A DNA stretch of 64,000 nucleotides, taken from positions 62,001 through 126,000 of the forward strand of contig JBAYTR010000013.1 of the NCBI GenBank assembly GCA_041675505.1. Direction: 5' to 3'. Positions 16,813-25,707 of this stretch are shown one piece after another (position 1 is the stretch's first letter; every line of letters begins with the position of its first letter). A program made the position numbers and the translations under genes. The stretch comes from JAGPCK01 sp041675505 (GTDB lineage Bacteria > Bacteroidota > Bacteroidia > UKL13-3). The notes under the pieces are model-generated. The model was not told where the DNA came from, did not search any database, and saw only the letters and a list, made by a program, of their open reading frames with translations.

Positions 16813-17787
16813 TTACCCTACTCTTTGCTGTAACATACCGGCAAACGCTGCCAGCATATTTTTAGATTCTTCAGCAGCTCTAACACTGTTGAGGTGCTGA
16901 TGGGCTAAATCTAAATGCTTCTTCATTTCTGCTTCTGCCTGCGCTTTTACATCCAGTTGATTAAATATGTCCAAGACAGCCGTTACTTTTTCTGATTCAT
17001 TAAACGAATTTTGGTTGAGCCAGTGATGCAGCATGGTTTTCTGTTCACCCTGCGACTGTTCTAATGCTTTAATCAACAAGTACGTTTTTTTATTGGCGAT
17101 AATATCACCGCCCTTTTGTTTACCCACTTCAGCTGTTTCGCCAAAAGCATCCAGAATATCATCTTGTAACTGAAACGCTATACCAATGTGTTTACCGAAA
17201 TCATACAAATGCCTTGCATCATCTTCGCTACTACCGGCTACATAAGCGCCCAACTTTAAAGAACACGCCAGTAACACAGCTGTTTTAAGCTCAATCATGT
17301 GCAGGTACTCTTTTACACTTACCTTAACTGCTGTTTCAAAATTCATGTCGATTTGTTGTCCCTCGCACACTTCTGCTGCCGTTGTCAAAAAAAGTGGCAG
17401 GCAGCGTTTTAATGTTTCACCATCAAGGTGCTGAAACATTTCCATACTTTTAATCATCATCAAATCTCCCGACAAGATTGCAGTATCAGGGTTCCACTTG
17501 ATGTGTACTGTAGGTTGACCTCTGCGAATAGGCGCCTTGTCCATAATATCATCATGCACCAGAGTGAAATTGTGAAATACCTCAACTGCAACAGCTACTG
17601 GCAAGGCTTTTTCTGTATCACCACCGAATAATTTACACCCCATGAGCGTCAATACCGGACGAACGCGTTTGCCCCCCAGTTGCATCATGTAATTAATCGG
17701 ATCATACAGTTGTGCGGGCCGACCGGTAAACGGATGTTGTTGTATATAGGAATTAACTGTGCTGAGAAGTTCTTTGTATAGCTCCAT
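16813..17787 (-). CDS. Polyprenyl (farnesyl/geranylgeranyl-type) diphosphate synthase
   Basis: A 324-residue all-helical prenyltransferase with both aspartate-rich motifs: LVHDDIMDKAPIRRGQPTVH (first) and FQLQDDILDAFG (second), and GGKRVRP for diphosphate binding. It condenses isopentenyl diphosphate onto allylic primers for quinones or carrier lipids. Chain length cannot be read safely. It lies 9 bp downstream of the RNase R gene on the same strand, so the two are probably co-transcribed. Confidence 0.9.
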   Translation of the reverse strand: MELYKELLSTVNSYIQQHPFTGRPAQLYDPINYMMQLGGKRVRPVLTLMGCKLFGGDTEKALPVAVAVEVFHNFTLVHDDIMDKAPIRRGQPTVHIKWNPDTAILSGDLMMIKSMEMFQHLDGETLKRCLPLFLTTAAEVCEGQQIDMNFETAVKVSVKEYLHMIELKTAVLLACSLKLGAYVAGSSEDDARHLYDFGKHIGIAFQLQDDILDAFGETAEVGKQKGGDIIANKKTYLLIKALEQSQGEQKTMLHHWLNQNSFNESEKVTAVLDIFNQLDVKAQAEAEMKKHLDLAHQHLNSVRAAEESKNMLAAFAGMLQQRVG

Positions 17788-17796
17788 TAAGAAGGA

Positions 17797-19950
17797 TTAT
17801 TTTACCAATTGAAAATCGATGGTGCGTTTAACCAAATCGGTTTTGATTACTTTTACTTTTACTTTATCGCCTAACTGATAGCGGATTTTTTTCTTCTTTC
17901 CCACTACCATCATGTTAGCTTCGTCATACACATAATAGTCATCCTGCAAAGAGGCTAAACGTATCATGCCTTCACATTTGTTGTCTTCCAACTCTACATA
18001 AATACCCCACTCGGTAACTCCTGAAATAATTCCGGGGAAAATCTGTCCCAATGAATCGTTCAGGTACTCCACCTGCTTGTAGCGTATGGAAGCCCGTTCC
18101 GCCTCTGCCGCTTTTTGTTCCATATCACTGCTGTGCTTACAATTCGCTTCCAGTTTGGTAGCTGATGCATTCGCACCATGCTCCAGATAAGATTGTAACT
18201 CGCGGTGGGTCATTAAATCGGGGTAACGTCTGATGGGTGATGTAAAGTGAGAATAGTAATCAAACGCTAAACCGTAGTGACTTGTTTTTTTTGTGGAGTA
18301 ATAGGCTTTCGCCATGGTGCGAATAGCCATTTGTTGCAAAAGATTTTGCTCGGGTTTACCCTCAGCTTCATCCAGCAAACTGTTGAGTGATTTAGCAATG
18401 GATTTATCTGATTGCACATTGATACGGTAGCCAAATCGTCCGGCAATTAAACCAAACTGACTCAGCTTATCAATGTTGGGCGCTTCATGCACACGGTACA
18501 CGCAGGTACGCTTGTGCTTGCCCATCAATTCTGCCACTTTGCGGTTGGCCAGCAACATAAAATCTTCAATAAGTTTATGCGCATCTTTACGTACTTTGGT
18601 ATACACACCTGTCGGGTGACCATTTTCATCCAATTTGAATTTCACCTCTTGTGTTTCAAATGATATGGCTCCTTCTTTGAAACGTTGCTTACGGAAAACA
18701 TGTGCTATACGATTTAACAGCAACAGCTCTTCACTAAACTCTCCCTTGCCGTTTTCCAGAATTTCCTGTACCTCTTCATACGCAAAGCGTCTGTCGGAAT
18801 GAATAACAGTTTTGCCAAACCACTCGCTGTGTACGTGTGCCTTTTCATCTATCACAAACACGGCTGAAAAACACAATTTATCTTCTTTGGGTCGCAGCGA
18901 ACATACTCCGTTTGACAATTTCTCGGGCAACATGGGAACAACTCTATCTACCAGATAAATGGAGGTTCCGCGGTTGTATGCCTCATCATCCAATTGTGTT
19001 CCAGGCCTCACGTAATGACTCACATCTGCAATGTGTACGCCTATTTCCCATAAACCATTTTCCATAGGTTGAACAGAAATGGCATCGTCAAAGTCTTTTG
19101 CATCTTCAGGGTCTATGGTAAACGTAAGTACGTTTCTGAAATCTTTTCTGTTCTTAATTTCTGCCTCCGGAACAATCTCCGGAATTTTTTCTGCCTCACG
19201 TTCCACTTGCTCAGGAAATTTAAGCGGAAAACCAAACTCGGCAATGATGGCATTCATCTCTACCTCGTTGTTACCCGGCTTTCCTAAAACCTGAATAATT
19301 TCACCGAATGGATTATTGAAATCTTCGGGCCAATCTGTAATACGTGCAATGGCCTTATATCCGTTTTGAACTCCGTTCAGTTTTTCATTGGGAATGTACA
19401 AATCCACGTGCATGTGTCTGTCGTCAGGAACCAAAAAAGCAAAGCCTGCTTTACGTTCCACTACACCCACAAACTCGGTGCGGGCACGTTCCAGAATTTC
19501 GACTACCTCACCTGCTGAGCGACCGTCTTTGCGGGCGGCAAAAAGACAAACCCGCACCTTATCTTTATGTAAGGCCCGGTTTAAATCTGCCGGAGCAATG
19601 AACACATCGTTATCATCGCCTTCCTGTATCAGGTAAGCGGAACCGCGTGAATTAACATCCAATACACCCTCCACAAAACGATCAAACGAAACTAACTTGT
19701 ACCTGCCCGGACCAATCAGTTTAATTTTTCCAATGCCAACTAATTTATTTAGTGCCTTATCAATCAGAATGCGTCCTTTTTCATCACGCATACCCAAAAC
19801 AGATGCTACCTGCTTTGCATTAAATTCTTTTTTACCATTCTTAATAAATATATCAAGTATGGTTTCTGACAAAGAAGAAGAAGGGTTGGATTTTTTAGCC
19901 AATTGAGTAAACTTTGTGGCAAGATAAAGTTTTGCCTCCAAAATAAACAC
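17797..19950 (-). CDS. rnr: Ribonuclease R
   Basis: A 717-residue 3'-5' exoribonuclease. It has N-terminal winged-helix and cold-shock-like domains, the RNB catalytic domain with TIDPEDAKDFDDAISV (metal-binding aspartates), HYGLAFDYYSHFTSPIRRYPDL and the C-terminal S1 domain (GIISGVTEWGIYVELEDNKCEGMI). It degrades structured RNA. The ATG at 19950 gives 16 residues ahead of MAKKSNPSSSL; a TTG at 19902 is a credible alternative start. Confidence 0.95.
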   Translation of the reverse strand: MFILEAKLYLATKFTQLAKKSNPSSSLSETILDIFIKNGKKEFNAKQVASVLGMRDEKGRILIDKALNKLVGIGKIKLIGPGRYKLVSFDRFVEGVLDVNSRGSAYLIQEGDDNDVFIAPADLNRALHKDKVRVCLFAARKDGRSAGEVVEILERARTEFVGVVERKAGFAFLVPDDRHMHVDLYIPNEKLNGVQNGYKAIARITDWPEDFNNPFGEIIQVLGKPGNNEVEMNAIIAEFGFPLKFPEQVEREAEKIPEIVPEAEIKNRKDFRNVLTFTIDPEDAKDFDDAISVQPMENGLWEIGVHIADVSHYVRPGTQLDDEAYNRGTSIYLVDRVVPMLPEKLSNGVCSLRPKEDKLCFSAVFVIDEKAHVHSEWFGKTVIHSDRRFAYEEVQEILENGKGEFSEELLLLNRIAHVFRKQRFKEGAISFETQEVKFKLDENGHPTGVYTKVRKDAHKLIEDFMLLANRKVAELMGKHKRTCVYRVHEAPNIDKLSQFGLIAGRFGYRINVQSDKSIAKSLNSLLDEAEGKPEQNLLQQMAIRTMAKAYYSTKKTSHYGLAFDYYSHFTSPIRRYPDLMTHRELQSYLEHGANASATKLEANCKHSSDMEQKAAEAERASIRYKQVEYLNDSLGQIFPGIISGVTEWGIYVELEDNKCEGMIRLASLQDDYYVYDEANMMVVGKKKKIRYQLGDKVKVKVIKTDLVKRTIDFQLVK

Positions 19951-20012
19951 GATGTTTTATCCCTCATCCGTGCACAATTGCTTCTGATGAAAATTTAGAG
20001 CTATATTAGCCC

Positions 20013-20693
20013 ATGCGAAAAAAACTGCTGCTATTTTTATTCCTCGCCATCCGGCTTTCGGCCTCTAGTCAGGATAGTACAACCTACCGTATTTTACCTA
20101 TATCCATTAGCGTTTTTAACAACCAAACCACCTTACCCGTGGGCATGAAACTGGGTATGTCGGAGTCTCCTGTTCATCCGGGAATCAGCGTAGGCACATC
20201 TTATTTGTGGCAGGAGAAAAGTAGGCATTTACTGCAACAAACAGCTACTTTAGGTTATTATTACCACCGCTATTCACAACACGGCATTCAATTGTATACT
20301 GAACTACAGTACCGTTACACCCGTTTTAAATGGTTACAACCCGAAGCCGGTGCAGGCTTGGGCTACTTACATGCCATCAGCGATTTGGAACAGTTTAAAC
20401 TGAACAGTAACGGAGAATACGAAAAGAAAAAGAACTTTGGTCGCCCGCAGATAATGGTGAGTACACATATCGGGTTGTTTATTCCTCTCCAAAAAAAGAC
20501 ATCCAATTCAACTTGCACTATGTGCCGAAACTCGGCCACGCATACTGTACAAAACGGTGTTTTTGTGCGCTACCAGTTTTGGCTACAGGCTCCCTTTGTC
20601 AAAAATTATGTCCCTATGTTACCCAACACGGCTTTGCATATAGGTTACTGTACCTCATTAAAAATGAAACGTAAAACAGGAGGTAAAAAATGA
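20013..20693 (+). CDS. Hypothetical exported, barrel-like protein
   Basis: A 226-residue protein with a signal peptide (MRKKLLLFLFLAIRLSASSQ) and alternating aromatic/polar strands (GYYYHRYSQHGIQLYTELQYRY, FVRYQFWLQAPF) as in small outer-membrane barrels. Residues about 162-178 (KTSNSTCTMCRNSATH) do not look like barrel sequence, whereas another frame of the same DNA would read KDIQFNLHYVPKLGHAY; see findings. The stop overlaps the next gene by 4 bp. Function not recognised. Confidence 0.6.
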   Translation: MRKKLLLFLFLAIRLSASSQDSTTYRILPISISVFNNQTTLPVGMKLGMSESPVHPGISVGTSYLWQEKSRHLLQQTATLGYYYHRYSQHGIQLYTELQYRYTRFKWLQPEAGAGLGYLHAISDLEQFKLNSNGEYEKKKNFGRPQIMVSTHIGLFIPLQKKTSNSTCTMCRNSATHTVQNGVFVRYQFWLQAPFVKNYVPMLPNTALHIGYCTSLKMKRKTGGKK

Positions 20694-21862
20694 TTCCATT
20701 CAAAAATCTACTTCTTGTTCTTTTAACTGTTGTATTGTTTTGCTGCCAAACCGATAGTGTAAAGCATACCGTACAGTGTTATGACAACCGGGCTGATAGC
20801 AGTAACAGTCACCCCAAAGCCGCAGCATTAACCTACCTGATGACCACGTATGTAAAAAAAGGATTACCGGGCATGGCAATGCTGGTGCATGATGATAACG
20901 GCACCTGGGTAGGCAGCGCAGGCAAGGCCGACATTGGTAAAAACATCAACTTTGAACCCTGTCATGTATCCAAAGCAGCCAGTATCACTAAACTTTTTGT
21001 GGGCACACTTACCATGAAACTGGTAGAAGAAGGAGCCTTACAACTTGACGAAAAAATCAGTAAGTGGATACCGGGCAAATACCTCAACAACATTAAGAAC
21101 GCGAATGAGGCCACTTTGCGGCAACTGCTCAACCACAGCAGCGGTATTTATGATGTGATTAAGGATGATGGCTTTTATTTGTCAGTACTAAATAACCCCA
21201 ATAAAAACTGGACACCTGATGAATTACTTGAGTTTGTGTACAATAAAGATGCGGTGTTTCCCTGCGGCTCTCAGTACAAATACAGCAACACCAATACTTT
21301 ATTGGTGAGCATGGCCATTGAATATGCCACCGGCAGAAAACACAGCCAATTGTTGCATGAAAAAATACTAACTCCTTTAAGCTTACGCAATACCTTCTAC
21401 CACTACCACGACCCGTTGCCTTCCAGCACTGCACAAGGTTATTTTGACTTATACAACAACGGAAGCATAGTGAATGTATCCAATTACATTACCGGCAGCG
21501 GTAACGGATATGGCGGCTTACACTCCAATGTATTTGACCTCTATACTTTTCTTGATGCACTGTTGGTTAAGAAAACGATTTTACAACCCGCTACACTTAC
21601 TGAGATAACCACCATGAGCGGGTACGATGATAACCGCGGCTACGGACAAGGCTGTCTGGAAGACTTTGGAGAAAAGGGCCCGGGCAATACAGGCATTGGC
21701 CATACGGGTCGTGATTTGGGTTACAGTTGCGACTTATTCTACTTTAAAAAGAACAACACCATTATGTGTTTTCTGATTAACTACGGCACTGATGGAAACA
21801 GCAACCTTAAAAACGTATTTAGAGAATTCGAGAGTAGCTTGGTTGATGTGGTGTTACAATAA
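20690..21862 (+). CDS. Beta-lactamase family (class C/DD-peptidase type) serine hydrolase, lipoprotein
   Basis: A 390-residue protein. The N-terminus MIPFKNLLLVLLTVVLFCCQ has a likely lipobox cysteine. Motifs of the class C/AmpC-esterase fold are all present: SITK (S98-K101), YKYSNTN and IGHTGRDLG. Such proteins include peptidases, esterases and lactamases; the substrate cannot be told. Translation is coupled to the upstream barrel-like gene by an ATGA overlap. Confidence 0.82.
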   Translation: MIPFKNLLLVLLTVVLFCCQTDSVKHTVQCYDNRADSSNSHPKAAALTYLMTTYVKKGLPGMAMLVHDDNGTWVGSAGKADIGKNINFEPCHVSKAASITKLFVGTLTMKLVEEGALQLDEKISKWIPGKYLNNIKNANEATLRQLLNHSSGIYDVIKDDGFYLSVLNNPNKNWTPDELLEFVYNKDAVFPCGSQYKYSNTNTLLVSMAIEYATGRKHSQLLHEKILTPLSLRNTFYHYHDPLPSSTAQGYFDLYNNGSIVNVSNYITGSGNGYGGLHSNVFDLYTFLDALLVKKTILQPATLTEITTMSGYDDNRGYGQGCLEDFGEKGPGNTGIGHTGRDLGYSCDLFYFKKNNTIMCFLINYGTDGNSNLKNVFREFESSLVDVVLQ

Positions 21863-21975
21863 CTCCTTTACGATTGATAAAGAAAGGGATTCCGAAACAC
21901 TTACTTTCTGCCTGTACAAAGCTTCATTTATATACTACAACCATTTTTCCAAAAAGTTTTTTATGCATTCCCGAG

Positions 21976-22536
21976 CTATTCCCACTGGTCTTTGTCATTA
22001 ATAAATTGATTGATTTTGTAAAGTCCGATTGTTGAAAGCATACCAAATTTCATTGATGGAGAGAATGGTTTTGCATCTATTTGCCCACAATCAGCAAGGC
22101 AAAAGTAAATTTTACCTACAACTTTGTCTTCCGAGTTGTAAAGTCGAATAAAATATTCAGCTTCATTAAGGCCCCAAGTTGTTTCACCCCAATCAAAATT
22201 TGCTGTATCGTTACAGAACTTTAGAAAATAGTCAACTTGATTTTGTCTAAGTGTCTTGCCAGTAAAAACACTAATAATTGGAATATTTTTGAATAGTTTT
22301 ATTTTAGAAACTTGTTGTCGAGGGAATATGTATTCAGTGTCTGCAAAATGTTGTTTGTAAACTTGAGCGAGGTCAAAATTATCAACGTTCGAACGCCAGT
22401 TGAAAATTTCCTTTTGCTGCTCGGTTAGGTCGTTATAGTTACTTTGAAAATAGTCTTGGTCGTCTGCCCAATACCAAAGTATTGTAAAAGCGAATAGGCA
22501 AGCTGCAACCAATAATATTTTCAGAAATCGTTTCAT
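21976..22536 (-). CDS. Hypothetical membrane-anchored protein
   Basis: A 186-residue protein with one N-terminal membrane helix (about 6-24, ILLVAACLFAFTILWYWADD) and a soluble domain with VYKQHFADTEYIFPRQ and a C-terminal FGMLSTIGLYKINQFIND. No family recognised. The DNA is clearly AT-richer than the neighbours. It overlaps the upstream gene by 1 bp (TAATG), so the two form a unit. Confidence 0.6.
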   Translation of the reverse strand: MKRFLKILLVAACLFAFTILWYWADDQDYFQSNYNDLTEQQKEIFNWRSNVDNFDLAQVYKQHFADTEYIFPRQQVSKIKLFKNIPIISVFTGKTLRQNQVDYFLKFCNDTANFDWGETTWGLNEAEYFIRLYNSEDKVVGKIYFCLADCGQIDAKPFSPSMKFGMLSTIGLYKINQFINDKDQWE

Positions 22537-22841
22537 TAGTTTTTCAATTGTCCGAATAGATTGTGATAGAAGTAAAAAACTAAAGCTACAGTCAAAGGTG
22601 AACCTGCAAGCAAAAAAACAATTGTCGGTATAAAGTTCTGCTCAATCAGATATCTTGCTTTAAACCATATTATTGTCAAAACGATTGTCGCTAAAACTGA
22701 AAGAAAAAAGGTCGAAATCAATACTCCATAGTTGTCGTCATATTCTAGAAATTGGGCAGAATAAAGTTGTTGCCAAATAAAAATTGCCAACAAAAACAAT
22801 GCTGTCACATAAATGATTTTAATTGTCTGTTGTGTTATCAT
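22536..22841 (-). CDS. Hypothetical small integral membrane protein
   Basis: A 101-residue protein with three predicted helices (about 7-24, 41-60, 71-92). No known motif. It is the first gene of an AT-rich pair with the anchored protein at 21976-22536, which suggests joint function or joint acquisition. Confidence 0.55.
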   Translation of the reverse strand: MITQQTIKIIYVTALFLLAIFIWQQLYSAQFLEYDDNYGVLISTFFLSVLATIVLTIIWFKARYLIEQNFIPTIVFLLAGSPLTVALVFYFYHNLFGQLKN

Positions 22842-22863
22842 AGCATTACGTATTAACTCTTTA

Positions 22864-24243
22864 CTAATAATCTTCTTCCCCCTTCAGTGCTTTGTGGTAA
22901 TCCGGTGCCTGCAAGAGGTGTGTCTTTGTTGCATCATTCCTGATGCGCAAAAACATGGCCCGGTAATACTCCCGCGTAACGGAATCAAAATGAAGAATAT
23001 TTTTGCGCGATTGATAGGCCTGTATCTGATTGACAACAACTAAAACTACCAGTAAGTAAAACATCATTTTCTTTAACTTCTGATAGTCGGTAAGTTTTGT
23101 TAATGTGGCGCCCAATAACAAAGCCATCAACGGATAACTGTCAATCATTGGTCGCAAACCAAATCCTGCTCCGTACCACCAGCACCAAAAACTGGAAACA
23201 ATGTAGAAATTAACCGGCACAAATATCAAAACCGCAAACCAAGCGTCTTTCAGCTGTCTGCGCAAAAAGAAGATGCCGGCTAATGCCAATAACATTATCG
23301 GGGTATACAACAACCAACCTTTACGGTAACTGAATAAGGCGTCCCAAAAATGCGGCTGATTAAAATAAAATTTCCCGAGGAAACCATACGTGTAGTAGTA
23401 CCATTGGCCGGTTTGAACTTTCCAGTACAGCAACTGAGGAAACCATACCAAAGCAATGCCTACCAACAAAAGCAACAATAACCTGATAGTTTTCAAAAAA
23501 AGATTCATGCGGTGAATAAGCTCGCTCGCATTAGTTACCCCCCATAAAACAAAAATCAAGGCTACTACTGAATTGGTGGGACGAATAAGCGAAATAAACC
23601 CGAACAGCACACCCAAAGCAAAACTATTTTTAACACCGGGAGATTTGTGCCATTGAATGGTGCCGTACAAAAACAAGGCAAACAACATATAACTGGGCAC
23701 GTGTGTAACCAGCGCTTCTGAAGTGACGAAGTAAAAAAGATTAGTACCCCAGTTGACCAAAAGCAGGCAAATGGCTGTTGTGGTATCGGTAAAATACAAA
23801 CGAAGAATTTTACGTAAATACCAATTGCCGATGAATGCATAAATTAACGTACCCAATAACAGAAAAAAGTAATATGGGGCTGAGAACCCATTGGCCTCAT
23901 ATCCCGTTAAGTTGGCCACCACATGCCCCATCAGAAAAAAAGGTGTTTCCAATAAAGCCAATCCCATGCTCATGCGCACAACAGTCTTTCCCAGAGGCCC
24001 CACGTAACTGTAATTAAAGCCCGAACCTAAAAACTCCAACTGTTCCCGTGCAAAATCTAAATCATAATTGTGGTACACAAACGTGGCCGGCAAATACAGG
24101 TAATACTCCCAGGCATCCCACTCCAGCACCACTTCCTTTTTCCATGTAGAAAAATTAAAGAATACCATCAAGTAAACCAGTGTAATGATGGCCATGGCCC
24201 AACCCGAGTACGTTATTTTTTCTATGCGTGTTTGATTCAACAT
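22864..24243 (-). CDS. Multi-pass membrane protein, GT-C glycosyltransferase-like (copy 2)
   Basis: A 459-residue protein with about 11-12 helices. The start is taken as the ATG at 24243, which follows the stop of the upstream paralogue by 4 bp; an ATG at 24291 would overlap it. An acidic first loop (LEWDAWEYYLYLPATFVYHN) and the conserved interior RKGWLLYTPIMLLALAGI and FWCWWYGAGFGLRPMID are shared with the upstream copy. The topology and acidic loop resemble GT-C enzymes that use lipid-linked sugars. Biochemical role unproven. Confidence 0.65.
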   Translation of the reverse strand: MLNQTRIEKITYSGWAMAIITLVYLMVFFNFSTWKKEVVLEWDAWEYYLYLPATFVYHNYDLDFAREQLEFLGSGFNYSYVGPLGKTVVRMSMGLALLETPFFLMGHVVANLTGYEANGFSAPYYFFLLLGTLIYAFIGNWYLRKILRLYFTDTTTAICLLLVNWGTNLFYFVTSEALVTHVPSYMLFALFLYGTIQWHKSPGVKNSFALGVLFGFISLIRPTNSVVALIFVLWGVTNASELIHRMNLFLKTIRLLLLLLVGIALVWFPQLLYWKVQTGQWYYYTYGFLGKFYFNQPHFWDALFSYRKGWLLYTPIMLLALAGIFFLRRQLKDAWFAVLIFVPVNFYIVSSFWCWWYGAGFGLRPMIDSYPLMALLLGATLTKLTDYQKLKKMMFYLLVVLVVVNQIQAYQSRKNILHFDSVTREYYRAMFLRIRNDATKTHLLQAPDYHKALKGEEDY

Positions 24244-24247
24244 ATTT

Positions 24248-25636
24248 TTATTCCTCGCCTGTAAGCGCTCCTTGTTCATAATCCGGGACATCGAGTTTCG
24301 ATGTATCCAAAGAACGCCCCAACATCACATCCCAATAAAATTCCTCCGACATGCTATCCCAGTGAATCAGTCCGTCCCGATACAACTTTTGCTGTTTTAT
24401 ATTAAGCCATATGCAGCCTGCAACAAACAACACTAACATACTTTGAAGTATTTTTTTTGACGACACAGCTGCAAATACTGCTGCCATAGGAATTGCCAAT
24501 AACCCGTAATACTCTATAATGGGCCTGCAGCCAAAGCTTCCGCCATACCACCAGCACCAAAAACTGAACATCACGTATACCGCTAAAATAAATGTAACAG
24601 CCACCGAAGCAAAAAATTGTTTGTACTTTTTGTACAACAAAGGAATGCCTGTCAATGCCAGAATCATTACGGGAGTGTAAAGCAGCCAACCTTTGCGATA
24701 ACTGAACAGGCCATCTGCAATGCGGGGACGCAAAAAGAAAAACGAGCCTTTTTCTCCGTATGAATAAAACAACCAGTTACCTGTTTGCCGATGCCAATAA
24801 AGTAATTGAGGAAGAAAGACGAGTAATGCCAAAACTCCGAAAAGCAATAAGAACCTGGGCGAACCAAGCAATCTTTTTACTTTGCCTGCCAGTGCTGAAA
24901 ACGATTGCACATCATACAACACAAAGAAAAAAAGTATCAGGCAATTAGTCGGGCGGATAAGTGTTATCATACCCCACACTAACCCCAAAGCCAGCATATT
25001 CAAAACAGATTCTTTCTTATGAAAGGCTACAGTAAAATGCATAAAAAGCAACGCCAGAAAAAAACTGATGGCGTGCGACATCAGCGCATCGTATGTGGCG
25101 TAATTCATCAGGTTAGTGGCAGCACCAACAGTAATCAGTGTGAGCGCCACAACCCTATCGTTAAAATGCTGAAGCAATAGTTTTCTTAACAGCAGCAACC
25201 CCAGCAGGCTGTATACAATACCACTCAGCCACATCATCTTGTAATAAGGCGGACTATACCCATCTGCCGGAAAATCACTGTTCAAGGCCCATGTATGTCC
25301 GGCCAGAAAAAAAGGAACATTCATCAGTGCCACACCCATCGTCATTCGAAAAACCGGTTTGCCCTTAGCTGAAATAAAATGTTTAAACCTCTCGCCATAC
25401 AGCTCTTTATCCTGCTTTACTATAGCCAAATCCGCATCACCATAAATTAAAAATGTGGGGAGGTAAGCATAATAATCGCTTTGATCCCAGGTAATGGGGG
25501 CCTTCACCATCCAGGAGCGCAAGGAGTTATATCTTATGTAATACAAAGCCGCAATGGCCAGCACTGCCAGCAACGACAAACGTCCTAAAGATGCAGACGG
25601 TCTGTATTCGCTTGACTGAAGAGCTTTGTCGTTCAT
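24248..25636 (-). CDS. Multi-pass membrane protein, GT-C glycosyltransferase-like (copy 1)
   Basis: A 462-residue paralogue of the next gene downstream: ITWDQSDYYAYLPTFLIYGD, FSYRKGWLLYTPVMILALTGI and FWCWWYGGSFGCRPIIEYYG align closely with that copy. About 12 helices. Tandem duplication is evident. Likely acts on a polyprenyl-linked glycan in the inner membrane, but this is inference from fold resemblance only. Confidence 0.65.
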   Translation of the reverse strand: MNDKALQSSEYRPSASLGRLSLLAVLAIAALYYIRYNSLRSWMVKAPITWDQSDYYAYLPTFLIYGDADLAIVKQDKELYGERFKHFISAKGKPVFRMTMGVALMNVPFFLAGHTWALNSDFPADGYSPPYYKMMWLSGIVYSLLGLLLLRKLLLQHFNDRVVALTLITVGAATNLMNYATYDALMSHAISFFLALLFMHFTVAFHKKESVLNMLALGLVWGMITLIRPTNCLILFFFVLYDVQSFSALAGKVKRLLGSPRFLLLFGVLALLVFLPQLLYWHRQTGNWLFYSYGEKGSFFFLRPRIADGLFSYRKGWLLYTPVMILALTGIPLLYKKYKQFFASVAVTFILAVYVMFSFWCWWYGGSFGCRPIIEYYGLLAIPMAAVFAAVSSKKILQSMLVLFVAGCIWLNIKQQKLYRDGLIHWDSMSEEFYWDVMLGRSLDTSKLDVPDYEQGALTGEE

Positions 25637-25692
25637 AGCCTCAATTATAAAACTTTCTTTGCATTGGAGGAATAGCTTCGGGTAAAATTAAG

Positions 25693-25700
25693 TAATTTTG
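25693..25700 (+). promoter_or_regulatory. -7 element directly before hisS
   Basis: TAATTTTG matches TAnnTTTG. It ends only 7 bp before the hisS ATG at 25708, so a transcript from here would have a leader of one or two bases at most. No -33 box at the usual distance was found. Confidence 0.4.
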
Positions 25701-25707
25701 GCCCGTT

